Shown: in pieces, positions 1 through 7,443 of the stretch | Layout of the letters: each line of letters starts with the position of its first letter | Position numbering within the stretch: the stretch's first letter is position 1 | Assembly (NCBI GenBank): GCA_009776995.1 | Contig: WRMR01000032.1 | Span: forward strand, 1 to 16,879 | Source: Planctomycetaceae bacterium | GTDB taxonomy: Bacteria; Planctomycetota; Planctomycetia; Pirellulales; Thermoguttaceae | Direction of reading: 5' to 3' | Length of the DNA: 16,879 nucleotides | Position numbers and translations under genes: made by a program | The notes under the pieces: model-generated | What the model saw: only the letters and a program-made list of their open reading frames with translations | Told to the model about the DNA's origin: nothing | Database searches by the model: none

Positions 1-1
1 A

Positions 2-853
2 GTTTTGGTTGAGAAATCTCCCGAAGTCCGTCAGCTTTACGCAACCGCTAATGAAATTTTGGGTTACGACATCGCGAAGCTTTGTTCTGATGGCCCGGAA
101 GAAGAGTTGGACACGACGGTCGTAAGCCAGCCGGCCATTTTTCTGACAAGTATTGCCGCGTTGGAAGCGTTGAAAAACGAGTCGCCAGAAGTACTTTTAG
201 CGGCGGAAGCAACAGCGGGTTTGAGCCTCGGCGAATATACCGCACTGGTATTCGCCGGAGTTTTGAGTTTTGAAGACGGATTGAAAATCGTTCAGAAACG
301 TGGACGTGCCATGCAGGATGCTGCGGACACAACGCCAGGCGGCATGGTCAGCATTCTTGGTCTTGAACGTTGCCAAGTCGAAGAGCTTTGCGATAAAGCC
401 CGTGGTAACGGAACGTTACAAATTGCCAATCTTCTCTGTCCCGGTAATATTGTCATTTCCGGCACCAACAACGCCTGCGAAAGGGTAGCGGAACTTGCCA
501 CGGAAATGGTGGCTATGAAAGCCGTACCGCTTGCTGTTGCGGGAGCGTTTCATACGCAAATCATGCATTCCGCCGGTATGGTATTGTCAGAAGTTCTGAA
601 TAGTATTGATCTTAAAACGCCAAATATCCCCGTGATCAGTAACGTTGACGCCATGCCGCACAGCACCATTGATGAAATTCGTGCGATTTTAGTCAAACAG
701 GTTGTGCAGCCAGTTCTCTGGGAAACTTCAATGCAGTACCTGATCGAACAAGGGTTTGACACGTTTTACGAAGTAGGACCGGGGCGGGTTTTGCGCGGAT
801 TGCTCCGACGAATCGAGCGAAAAGCGGTCTGCCACAACGTTGAAGTTGTCTAA
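2..853 (+). CDS. fabD: Malonyl-CoA:ACP transacylase (FabD), 5' end cut by window
   Basis: FabD moves the malonyl group from CoA to acyl carrier protein to start fatty acid elongation in the cytoplasm. The reading frame is open from base 2, and the first residues (VLVEKSPEV) match the region shortly after the usual N-terminal GQG motif, so roughly 20-30 residues lie outside the window. Counting from the TTG at position 5, the nucleophile motif GLSLGEY gives Ser74, the carboxylate-binding Arg is in QKRGRAMQ (Arg99), and the catalytic His is in AGAFHTQIM (His183). The usual GHSxGE histidine is Leu here. The C-terminus (YEVGPGRVLRGLLRR) is intact. No fabG, acpP or fabF follows, which differs from the common fab cluster order, although the upstream side is not visible. 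The family call is very secure. Confidence 0.96.
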   Translation, partial: VLVEKSPEVRQLYATANEILGYDIAKLCSDGPEEELDTTVVSQPAIFLTSIAALEALKNESPEVLLAAEATAGLSLGEYTALVFAGVLSFEDGLKIVQKRGRAMQDAADTTPGGMVSILGLERCQVEELCDKARGNGTLQIANLLCPGNIVISGTNNACERVAELATEMVAMKAVPLAVAGAFHTQIMHSAGMVLSEVLNSIDLKTPNIPVISNVDAMPHSTIDEIRAILVKQVVQPVLWETSMQYLIEQGFDTFYEVGPGRVLRGLLRRIERKAVCHNVEVV

Positions 854-1391
854 TACTACTGTAAGTTGTCAAAATTACTGCTGTTTCGTCGAATTTTTGA
901 ATCAAGGTCACCTCCAAAAATCCCAGGCAGTTGAGTGTCCACACAAAATTTCTGATTCCACCGGATTAAGTGGCGGGTAAATTTGTAAAAATAGGCAAGT
1001 AAAAACGGGAAGTATGTCAAAATAGGTGATTTAATAGGTTTTTTTGACCTGCAATTGCTGACCCCCATGAAAGAGAGAGAAAATAAATGTGCTTGGTACA
1101 ATGAAACCACAATGGCTCAAGGGACGGAAGTCCTTTATTTCGTGTTGACCGTGATGGAAAAGCAAGCGGTTGCGCACCACACATCCATTGTCTTTCTCGG
1201 TCCTTTGATCCTTAGCGAAACATTGGAGTAAGGTTTCCACTGCGATTGACCGGTGCAGTTGTCCGCCCAATGTTGCACTCTGCAAAAAATACTGCATCAC
1301 CAGGCCTTAGTACCCGGGAAATCCCCCGGAATCACCTGGAACACCACACTGATCCTCCGTTTCCGATTTTAGCGTTTACAGTTTGAGTACA
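854..1391. other. Intergenic stretch with no recognisable gene
   Basis: This 538-bp gap lies between the fabD stop and the 3' end of the AraC-type regulator. Short open frames exist on both strands (for example about 90 codons on the minus strand at 1031-1300 and about 54 codons on the plus strand from 1067). None has a ribosome binding site, a signal peptide or a family motif that I recognise. The segment may be decayed coding DNA. I see no convincing intrinsic terminator for either flanking gene. Confidence 0.5.
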
Positions 1392-1406
1392 TCACTCGTT
1401 TACAGT
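1373..1406. repeat. Short direct repeat at the 3' end of the AraC gene
   Basis: The 10-mer CGTTTACAGT occurs at 1373-1382 and again at 1397-1406, a period of 24 bp. The second copy overlaps the last codons of the regulator gene and its stop codon. It looks like a small local duplication around the 3' end. Function is unknown and chance is possible. Confidence 0.45.
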
Positions 1407-2339
1407 ATGTGTCATTCCACGTTTCTTCGAGATAAATCGCTTCCGGTATTCAGCGGGTGAATACCCTTCATGTTTTTGCATTACTTTTCTGAACGCTTCG
1501 TAACATCCGAAGCCGGCTAAAAACGTAATTCTCTTGATGGGCAACATCGTCTCTCGAAGCAATCGTTTGGCACGTTCGAGACGGCACAGGTTGATTTCTT
1601 CCAGGATCGTTTTCCCAGTTGCTTGTTGAAAACGCCGGAAAAGCGTTCGCTTGGAGGTCTCCAGCACTCTCGCCAGCCACTGGACCGTCAGTGGGAGGTG
1701 GCTTTGCGACCATATCATTTGACACGCACGATCCACCAGCGGGTCCGCCAGCAAGAACCCCATTGATTTATGCGAAGGTTTTTCCGGATCAAGCAAGAGG
1801 TTGGCATCCTGAGCGGCTGAAACGAAATAAGCCAAAGCTTCTGCAGTGAAAAGTAGCGGCTTTTTTCCATAGACTTCGTCCATTGTTTGCAACAGTGCAT
1901 CAAATTGCGCACAATACCGTTCAACAGGATCAACGATTCCTATGGCTTGCTGGGGAGACAGGATTCCCGAATCGCTCAATCGATGGAGGTGATCTCCGTT
2001 CATCGCGATCCATCGTTCCACCCAACCGGTTCCTGGGGTGGGTCGATACCGGTGCTTCACGCCGGGAAAAAGGATCATCACGCTTCCCGGCCCTACGGAA
2101 CAACGTCCGCTCGGTTCCGATTCAAATTCACCAACCCCCTCGGATATCAGCACAAGACAAAACTCGGGAAGAACTCTCCCCTTACTCCATTCGTAATGGT
2201 AGAGGGAAGGGCCGGGAGTCGGATATTTTTGCAGTGATTCGGCGGCAGAGATGGTGAGACGCCCAAGCGTCGTAACGTAATTGCCCCAAATCTCCAGGAG
2301 CGGCGGAACTGACAAATAGCGATAAATATTCGTTTGCAT
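1392..2339 (-). CDS. AraC-family (XylR-like) transcriptional regulator
   Basis: This is a 315-residue cytoplasmic DNA-binding regulator. Residues about 30-110 look like the AraC N-terminal cupin-type ligand-binding domain (GPGSVMILFPGVKHRYRP). Residues about 200-302 form the double helix-turn-helix domain: first HTH near 216-237 (TVQWLARVLETSKRTLFRRF), second near 267-290, closing with the typical SPAEYRKRF. The total length is typical of AraC proteins with an N-terminal sensor domain. The ATG at 2339-2337 is chosen because the cupin region follows directly, but no strong Shine-Dalgarno is visible, so the start is only moderately certain. It is divergent from the sugar permease gene, the usual layout for a local activator of a sugar operon, and is likely to act in the shared 2340-2872 region. 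The ligand is not readable from the sequence; a sugar imported by the neighbour is the natural guess. Confidence 0.92.
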   Translation of the reverse strand: MQTNIYRYLSVPPLLEIWGNYVTTLGRLTISAAESLQKYPTPGPSLYHYEWSKGRVLPEFCLVLISEGVGEFESEPSGRCSVGPGSVMILFPGVKHRYRPTPGTGWVERWIAMNGDHLHRLSDSGILSPQQAIGIVDPVERYCAQFDALLQTMDEVYGKKPLLFTAEALAYFVSAAQDANLLLDPEKPSHKSMGFLLADPLVDRACQMIWSQSHLPLTVQWLARVLETSKRTLFRRFQQATGKTILEEINLCRLERAKRLLRETMLPIKRITFLAGFGCYEAFRKVMQKHEGYSPAEYRKRFISKKRGMTHTVNE

Positions 2340-2483
2340 AGATGAGGGGGCTCATTGAGCCAATTGGCACATTTGGTGTGTAATTGTTAACGATCTGCAC
2401 TGAAACCTTCAGGCAATCCTCTAAGGAAGATTGTACTCCACTTCCCCGTGCGGTTCCAGATGGTGTTCTTGAAAAGCGGTATT

Positions 2484-2498
2484 ATTTGACAGTCAAAT
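2484..2498. promoter_or_regulatory. Perfect palindrome in the divergent control region (candidate operator)
   Basis: ATTTGACAGTCAAAT is a perfect inverted repeat with 7-bp arms around a central A. It sits between the AraC gene and the permease gene. Its right-strand text also contains a TTGACA box (2486-2491), followed 19 bp later by CATAAT (2511-2516), a possible weaker promoter that the palindrome would overlap. AraC proteins more often bind direct repeats, so this may belong to another regulator or be a simple promoter element. Confidence 0.4.
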
Positions 2499-2550
2499 CT
2501 TTTGAACTCACATAATATATAGACGTAAATAATTAAATTTCAATAATTTA

Positions 2551-2854
2551 AATCATTGCCACATTTTGTTATTCATTTTGATAATACAAGTGTTGATTGT
2601 GAAAAACGGCCTGCCGATCGGGAGCAATGTCCCAGAAATTTTGCCGTGAAACTGTATTTTCAAGGATGGCACGAACCCTGTTGGAATACCCGTATTTTTT
2701 TGTTGACATGACCATGAAATATCTCTATAATTCTATCAACAGTCGAGGGAATTGTGGAAAGATACGATTGACAATGGCAGGCCAATCATGTTGTCATCGT
2801 TCATGTTTTCCATGAAGTCCCACCTGTTGGCCCGCAAATCATTGTCCACATTTT
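2551..2854. repeat. Imperfect direct repeat pair flanking the permease promoter
   Basis: AATCATTGCCACATTTT at 2551-2567 recurs as AATCATTGTCCACATTTT at 2837-2854, differing by one inserted T. One copy lies upstream of the consensus promoter and the other lies in the predicted leader just before the permease ATG. Sites on both sides of a promoter would suit an AraC-type looping regulator, but this is an inference from sequence similarity only. Confidence 0.35.
2703..2731 (+). promoter_or_regulatory. Consensus sigma70-type promoter for the sugar gene set
   Basis: A -35 box TTGACA (2703-2708) and a -10 box TATAAT (2726-2731) are both perfect matches to the bacterial consensus, separated by exactly 17 bp. 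Transcription would start near 2738, giving a leader of about 135 nt before the permease ATG at 2873. The rest of the 2340-2872 gap is AT-rich around 2500-2600 and holds no gene that I can support. Confidence 0.75.
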
Positions 2855-2872
2855 CTTCCCGGCACCAAAGAC

Positions 2873-4216
2873 ATGAGAAATACAACCCCTTCCCATCAAG
2901 GCTTGTCACTCGTTTGGGCCATGTCTGTGATCGGCGCATTGTTTTTCATTTTCGGCTTCGTCACGTGGCTTAATGGCTTTCTCGTTCCGTATCTTCGCAT
3001 CGCGTGCGAGCTGAATAACTTTCAATCGTTCTTCGTGACGTTTGCCTTTTACATTTCTTACGTTATCATGGCTCTTCCCTCAGCGGCAATATTGCATCGC
3101 ACAGGACTGCGGGACGGGATGATGTACGGTTTGTTTTTGATGGCACTGGGTGCTTCGTTGTTTATTCCTGCGGCGTTGACAAGATACTATCTCCTGTTTT
3201 TGCTGGGGTTGTTTGTGATGGGAATGGGCTTGGCAATCCTCCAAACGGCGTCCAACCCGTACATCACGCTGCTGGGTTCGCTTGAATCATCCGCCCGGCG
3301 GATCAGCGTGATGGGGATATGCAACAAAAGTGCCGGAATTGTTGCCACATTGTTGTTTGGTTTTATTGCGCTGCAAAATGCCGATGAAATTGTCGCGCGG
3401 TTTGCATTGCTTCCGCCGGTGGAAAAAGCGGCGGAGCTTGACGCCCTGGCCGCAAAAGTGATTGTCCCTTACATCATCATCACACTGACGTTCGCCGCTT
3501 TGGGTGTGGTTATCCGGTTTGCCCGTCTTCCGGAACCCCGAACCGACGATTCCTCACCAGCCCCTGTAGAGACCGCCCTCCAAAACCGGACGGAGCCGCC
3601 GGCATCGGAAAAAAACTCCGTTTTCCAGTTTCCCTATCTGATTTTTGGTGTGATCGCCCTGTTTTGTGACGTCGGACTGGAAATTGTCGCAGGCGATTCG
3701 ATTATCAGTTTTGGTCGTTCGCTTGGCATTCCGCTTTCCACAGCACGTTTTTTCACGGCCTTCACCATGGTCGCGATGATTTGCGGCTATTCGCTCTGGA
3801 TTTATCTCATTCCGAGATTCATGTCGCAAGTGACCGGCCTGAAAGGTTGTGCGATGCTGGGAATCGCATTGACCCTGGCAATGTTTTGGATCAGGTCCCC
3901 GGCGGTTGCCATTGTGCTGGTTGCGCTGATGGGCTTTGCCAATTCTCTGATATGGCCTGCCGTTTGGCCTCTGGCGATCAAAGGACTCGGCCGCTTGACC
4001 GCCATGGGATCGGCACTGTTGATCATAGGCAATCTCGGCGGAGCAATCGTTCCGCTTGCGTTCGGTTCGCTACTGGATTACACGGAGCATCACTCGTTGT
4101 ATCCCGGATATGCCTACGTCGTTATGCTACCTTGTTACGTTTATATCGCGTTTTACGCCTTTTGGGGACATCGTATCACCTGCTGGAAGCGAAAATCCTC
4201 CGGGGCAAAACACTAA
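2873..4216 (+). CDS. FucP-like sugar:H+ symporter (MFS, FHS family)
   Basis: This 447-residue inner-membrane protein has about 12 hydrophobic segments and belongs to the fucose-galactose-glucose:H+ symporter branch of the MFS. The first helix reads GALFFIFGFVTWLNGFLVPY, the hallmark opening of FucP/GluP-type porters, and QTASNPYITLLGS (about residues 121-133) matches the conserved helix 4-5 region of that family. A charged, proline-rich stretch near residues 220-250 is the usual central cytoplasmic loop. It lies downstream of a consensus promoter and is divergent from an AraC-type regulator; the UroD-family gene starts 26 bp after its stop. No strong Shine-Dalgarno is visible before the ATG. 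The substrate could be L-fucose or another hexose or deoxyhexose; the family does not settle this. Confidence 0.9.
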   Translation: MRNTTPSHQGLSLVWAMSVIGALFFIFGFVTWLNGFLVPYLRIACELNNFQSFFVTFAFYISYVIMALPSAAILHRTGLRDGMMYGLFLMALGASLFIPAALTRYYLLFLLGLFVMGMGLAILQTASNPYITLLGSLESSARRISVMGICNKSAGIVATLLFGFIALQNADEIVARFALLPPVEKAAELDALAAKVIVPYIIITLTFAALGVVIRFARLPEPRTDDSSPAPVETALQNRTEPPASEKNSVFQFPYLIFGVIALFCDVGLEIVAGDSIISFGRSLGIPLSTARFFTAFTMVAMICGYSLWIYLIPRFMSQVTGLKGCAMLGIALTLAMFWIRSPAVAIVLVALMGFANSLIWPAVWPLAIKGLGRLTAMGSALLIIGNLGGAIVPLAFGSLLDYTEHHSLYPGYAYVVMLPCYVYIAFYAFWGHRITCWKRKSSGAKH

Positions 4217-4242
4217 TCGTCCACGACAAAACACTTTGAACC

Positions 4243-5370
4243 ATGATTCGATTACAAGCAAGTGTTTCCAAAGGCTGGCTTCACGCCAATGCGGGCTTTC
4301 AATTTCCCGAAAAGTATTATCTTGATCCGCTCTTCCGGTACGAACAGGACCGCAAAATCGACGCGTATTTAAGAACGCGTTTTCCTTCGACGCCCCTGTA
4401 TAATATGGAAGACAATCTTGTTCAACAGGATTATGTTGTACCAAATCAAGTGCTTTTCGATGCCATGCAGCCGAATTTGCTTGTCGCTGCGCTTCTCGGG
4501 GCTTCCTTTCATTTCGATAACGGCCTCGACCCCGACGTCAACGGTGCGCCGCTTGCAGAGATTCATTCCGCAGACGAGCTTCCTTCACCCGAGCGTCTCC
4601 TGGACCATCCTCTGCTGGATGATTTTCGAAAACGGTTTGCCGAATTGAGCAGGGAACGTCCCGATTTGAGACCGATTCCTCCATTTTTCTGGGACACTTC
4701 GGGGCGCGGAACGATTCACGGTATTATTACCACATCATTCAAATTGGTTGGCCAAAATATTTTCCTTTTGATGAGCGACAGGAAGGAACTGGTTCACGCG
4801 ATTCACCGTTGGATCGTCGATTGTTACACGGTGCTGCTTCGTCATTTTTCGGAGGCCGGTCGCTTGCCCATCACTTCAGTCCATGTCGGGGAATGCTCAG
4901 GAATCATGCTTTCTCCGTCCAAGTTCGAGGAATTTGTCGTTCCTTATCTCACCTTGCTTGGGCGGGAGTTCGGGGCACTTCGACTCCATTCCTGCGGTAA
5001 TTCCGACCGTTTGCTTCCCGCCATGGCCCGGGTGGAGAACGTCCGCATCCTTGATGTCGGATCGGGAACCTCCCTGGCAAAAATACGCGGCTTGTTCGGG
5101 CCGTCCATGGAAATCAACACCTTTCCCGCATTGCAACTGCTTCGGCGCGGGATGGATCGCGAAGCCGTACTTGAGTGGTATGACAAAATACGAGAAGACA
5201 ATGCCGGTGGACCGCTCCAAATCGCGTTCCATCTTGAAGAAGATTATGATCTGGAGAATTGTCTGGCAATTCACGAGGCCGTCCAAAATGATCAGGCGGC
5301 ACCGTGTTCCGCAACAATACCAGCCGTCACTGAAGGTACTTTAGTTAATGTCTGTGTTACCAATATTTGA
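4243..5370 (+). CDS. Uroporphyrinogen decarboxylase (URO-D) family protein, probable methyltransferase-type paralogue
   Basis: This is a 375-residue cytoplasmic protein of the URO-D superfamily. Motifs include GECSGIMLSPSKFEEFVVPY (about residues 218-237) and LHSCGN, with His249 and Cys251. That His-x-Cys pattern is the zinc-ligand signature of the corrinoid-dependent methyltransferase branch (MtaA/CmuA-like) and is not a feature of the heme-pathway HemE. The heme context is absent, so HemE itself is unlikely. Such paralogues are often found in sugar or demethylation loci of Planctomycetes and related phyla, where their substrates are unknown. It lies 26 bp after the permease, and the next gene follows with its own Shine-Dalgarno about 45 bp after this stop, so co-transcription is likely. 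A role in demethylating methylated sugars or in one-carbon transfer is speculation. Confidence 0.8.
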   Translation: MIRLQASVSKGWLHANAGFQFPEKYYLDPLFRYEQDRKIDAYLRTRFPSTPLYNMEDNLVQQDYVVPNQVLFDAMQPNLLVAALLGASFHFDNGLDPDVNGAPLAEIHSADELPSPERLLDHPLLDDFRKRFAELSRERPDLRPIPPFFWDTSGRGTIHGIITTSFKLVGQNIFLLMSDRKELVHAIHRWIVDCYTVLLRHFSEAGRLPITSVHVGECSGIMLSPSKFEEFVVPYLTLLGREFGALRLHSCGNSDRLLPAMARVENVRILDVGSGTSLAKIRGLFGPSMEINTFPALQLLRRGMDREAVLEWYDKIREDNAGGPLQIAFHLEEDYDLENCLAIHEAVQNDQAAPCSATIPAVTEGTLVNVCVTNI

Positions 5371-5415
5371 ATCACGCGATTTGAAACAATCTCGTGACTT
5401 TAACAAACACATTTT

Positions 5416-5421
5416 AAGGAG
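5416..5421 (+). promoter_or_regulatory. Shine-Dalgarno deciding the start of pseudopilin A
   Basis: AAGGAG lies 4 bases before the ATG at 5426 and 7 bases before the ATG at 5429. The frame is open from an ATG at 5348, but this site argues for starting at 5429. That choice gives a 16-residue leader, exactly the length of the leader in the paralogue at 10681. Confidence 0.7.
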
Positions 5422-5428
5422 CTTTATG

Positions 5429-6568
5429 ATGAAAGTTTACAACAATGTTAAAATGGGGGGGGGCAACATAAAAGCCTTTACCCTCGTGGAACTTCTCGTG
5501 GTCATTGCGATCATCGGCATTTTGATCGCCCTGCTGTTGCCCGCCGTTCAAGCGGCGCGTGAGGCGGCGCGACGCATGAAATGCTCCAATAACTTCAAGC
5601 AGTGGGGGTTGGCCATGCACAATTACCACGACGCCTTCAACGCGATTCCCGCCGCCAAAGCATGGGCGGGATCGGGGCCGGAATTGACCTCTTTTTGGGG
5701 AAATTTCAGCGCGAACGCGGCTTTGCTACCGTTTATGGAACAGACAGCAATTGCCGAATTTTTGGCCGGTCCGATTCCATCCCAAGGAGGACATGGAACC
5801 GACCCCAGCCATATTTATGCGCAAAATATTTCCGTCCTTTTGTGTCCTTCCGACGGAAAAACGTCCCCCGGTGCGCGAAATATCGCCCGTACGAACATCG
5901 TTGTTTCGCACGGTGATGGAATGTGGCACAAAAATCTGACAACGAATGAAGCACGGTATTGGGTGACGCCCAATTTGGGCTCACGCGGGGTATTCCATAC
6001 CGCTTCACCAACCTTTTTCGACGGAGACAAATCCATGAATGGTTCTTGGAAGTCTTTTGGGGCAGTCACGGACGGAACGAGCAATACCGCTGCAGCCAGT
6101 GAAATTGTCACAGCTGAGGAAGCGGTTTCACGGGAAATCAAAGGGGGAATGGTCATTCGGTCGCAAATTTACGTTGGTGTGGAAGGTGTGCCGGCGGGTT
6201 GTTTCAACATCGCCGATCCGACCAACCCTTCATTGGCATCAGGAACGGCGGCAGACTTCAGCAGTAACGCACGCGGGCATTCTTATTTGAACGGACATTT
6301 GCTCCTTTCAGGTTTCACGACGTTGACTCCCCCGAATTCTCCCGCATGCGTCATTTCCAACCAAGCGATGGGGTGGGGAATTTTGCCTCCGACCAGCAAC
6401 CATACAGGAGGAGTGAACCTGCTTCGGGTGGATGGAAGCGTCTCCTTCATCAGTGACACTGTTGACACCGGCACATTGTCTGCTCCCCAAGTTGACAGTG
6501 GGCGAAGCCCATACGGGGCGTGGGGAGCCCTCGGCACACCCGGCGGCGGAGAAACGACATCGTTGTAG
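5429..6568 (+). CDS. DUF1559 pseudopilin-like protein A
   Basis: This is a 379-residue protein of the planctomycete DUF1559 family. The N-terminus carries a type IV prepilin-like signal: leader residues 1-16, then FTLVELLVVIAIIGILIALL, with Glu21 in the place of the mature Glu5. The conserved PAVQAAREAARRMKCSNN follows. The residue before the cleavage site is Ala16 rather than the usual Gly. The C-terminal motif NHTGGVNLLRVDGS has His325 followed after nine residues by Asp335-Gly336 (the H-x9-DG signature). A run of nine G lies in the leader codons. Members are thought to be assembled or displayed in the envelope like pseudopilins; their molecular role is not established. It follows the UroD-family gene and precedes lipoprotein A, one of three such pairs in the window. 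Confidence 0.93.
   Translation: MKVYNNVKMGGGNIKAFTLVELLVVIAIIGILIALLLPAVQAAREAARRMKCSNNFKQWGLAMHNYHDAFNAIPAAKAWAGSGPELTSFWGNFSANAALLPFMEQTAIAEFLAGPIPSQGGHGTDPSHIYAQNISVLLCPSDGKTSPGARNIARTNIVVSHGDGMWHKNLTTNEARYWVTPNLGSRGVFHTASPTFFDGDKSMNGSWKSFGAVTDGTSNTAAASEIVTAEEAVSREIKGGMVIRSQIYVGVEGVPAGCFNIADPTNPSLASGTAADFSSNARGHSYLNGHLLLSGFTTLTPPNSPACVISNQAMGWGILPPTSNHTGGVNLLRVDGSVSFISDTVDTGTLSAPQVDSGRSPYGAWGALGTPGGGETTSL
5446..5469 (+). repeat. Shared 24-nt block with a G9 tract in the leader of pseudopilin A
   Basis: G5455-G5463 is a run of nine G inside codons Met9-Gly-Gly-Gly12. The 24 bases at 5446-5469 are identical to 10698-10721 in pseudopilin C, at the same codon register, although neighbouring synonymous positions differ. 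Loss of one G would give a stop two codons after the tract (GCA ACA TAA). Gain of one G would run out of frame to a TGA about 30 codons later. Confidence 0.9.
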
Positions 6569-6609
6569 TGCCCTGTAAAAATTTCAACTTGGGATATGGC
6601 GTTTCAAGG

Positions 6610-6636
6610 CACGGTGGTCACGACGTGACCGCCGTG
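6610..6636. other. Strong hairpin between pseudopilin A and lipoprotein A
   Basis: CACGGTGGTCAC at 6610-6621 pairs with GTGACCGCCGTG at 6625-6636, with one G-T wobble and a three-base loop. No T-run follows, so it is not a classic terminator. It may be an attenuator, an mRNA-stabilising hairpin or a REP-like repeat. A similar core (CGTGACC-CCG) recurs at 10392-10403. The rest of the 249-bp gap 6569-6817 has no gene. Confidence 0.65.
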
Positions 6637-6817
6637 GTTTGCCCGGAAATTTGACCTTGCCAACCATCCCAATTTTTAGTTTCATTTTTGCTGCGTGAAC
6701 GGTTCGGCACCCGGACCGGCTCTTGGGAAGATATTTCACAAAGCGTTGGGGTGAGATGATCCGTTTTCGCAAATTTCCGGCTGTAATATTCCCCTTTTAC
6801 ACCAATCCGAACAAATC

Positions 6818-7327
6818 ATGGATCACTTACGAAAATTCAATCGAAAGATTCCTTGTTGGTTTCTTCTCTTGCCGGGTCTTTTCTGTATGACCGCTTGCCG
6901 TAACGAGCCTCGTCCGGACGGTCTGCCGAAATTGTACCCCGCAACGCTCACGTTCACTCAGGAAGATCAACCCCTGGCCGAAGCCCAAGTGGTTCTCGTT
7001 CCTCAGGACAAGGCTCTAGCCAAGTGGGTGGTTGGGGGCATCACCGACGCCAAAGGAGTGCTTCGTGTGAAAACTCACGGAAAGTTTTCCGGAGCACCGC
7101 TCGGCAAATACAAAATGACCGTATCCAAAACAGAGATTGACCAGGAGGAAACGGTTCGCAGAGGCAATGTCGATGCGAATATCACACGTTTCGTCGATCT
7201 GGTTGACGCCAAGTTCCAGACCGTTGAATTGTCCCCTTTGGAGATCGAAATCACGACCGGCAAAAATGCCTCGGTGTTCGATCTCGGTCAACCCGTGAGA
7301 ACCCCGGTTCCACTGCCTTCCATATAA
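6818..7327 (+). CDS. Small secreted lipoprotein A, carboxypeptidase-regulatory-like
   Basis: This is a 169-residue protein. A basic start (MDHLRKFNRK) and hydrophobic stretch lead to the lipobox FCMTAC with Cys27 as the lipidated residue, so it should be anchored in a membrane. The mature part starts LPKLYPATLTFTQEDQPLAE, followed by VVLVPQD and GAPLGKYKMTV. This is the pattern of the small beta-sandwich (carboxypeptidase-regulatory-like) lipoproteins that accompany DUF1559 genes in planctomycetes. Function is unknown; partnership with the adjacent pseudopilin is inferred from the repeated pairing. Its stop codon merges with an intrinsic terminator. It is more diverged than lipoproteins B and C, which resemble each other. 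Confidence 0.82.
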   Translation: MDHLRKFNRKIPCWFLLLPGLFCMTACRNEPRPDGLPKLYPATLTFTQEDQPLAEAQVVLVPQDKALAKWVVGGITDAKGVLRVKTHGKFSGAPLGKYKMTVSKTEIDQEETVRRGNVDANITRFVDLVDAKFQTVELSPLEIEITTGKNASVFDLGQPVRTPVPLPSI

Positions 7328-7357
7328 AAAACGCCGGAAGTCATTCCCGGCGTTTTT
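7327..7357. terminator. Intrinsic (bidirectional) terminator after lipoprotein A
   Basis: The stem CGCCGG (7332-7337) / CCGGCG (7347-7352) has a 9-nt loop and is flanked by AAAAA (7327-7331) on the left and TTTTT (7353-7357) on the right. It begins at the last base of the lipoprotein A stop codon. It closes the permease-UroD-pseudopilin-lipoprotein set and could work on either strand. Confidence 0.9.
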
Positions 7358-7443
7358 CGAGGCGGCATCATCCTCGATGAACGCTTGAAATTTTTGTATG
7401 TCACTTTGATAACTCCCAAATTACAAATTAAGGATCGAATGCC

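Noticed and set aside
1031..1300. Minus-strand frame of about 90 codons, possible transposase remnant
   Set aside because: I found no DDE, HTH or other transposase motif, no inverted repeats at its ends and no target-site duplication.
5348..5425. Upstream ATG start for pseudopilin A at 5348
   Set aside because: It overlaps the UroD-family gene, adds 27 residues unlike a prepilin leader, and lacks a ribosome binding site; AAGGAG at 5416 and the paralogue's leader length support 5429.
5455..5463. G-quadruplex at the G9 tract
   Set aside because: It is a single run of nine G without the further nearby G-runs needed for a stable intramolecular quadruplex; slipped-strand change is the better idea.
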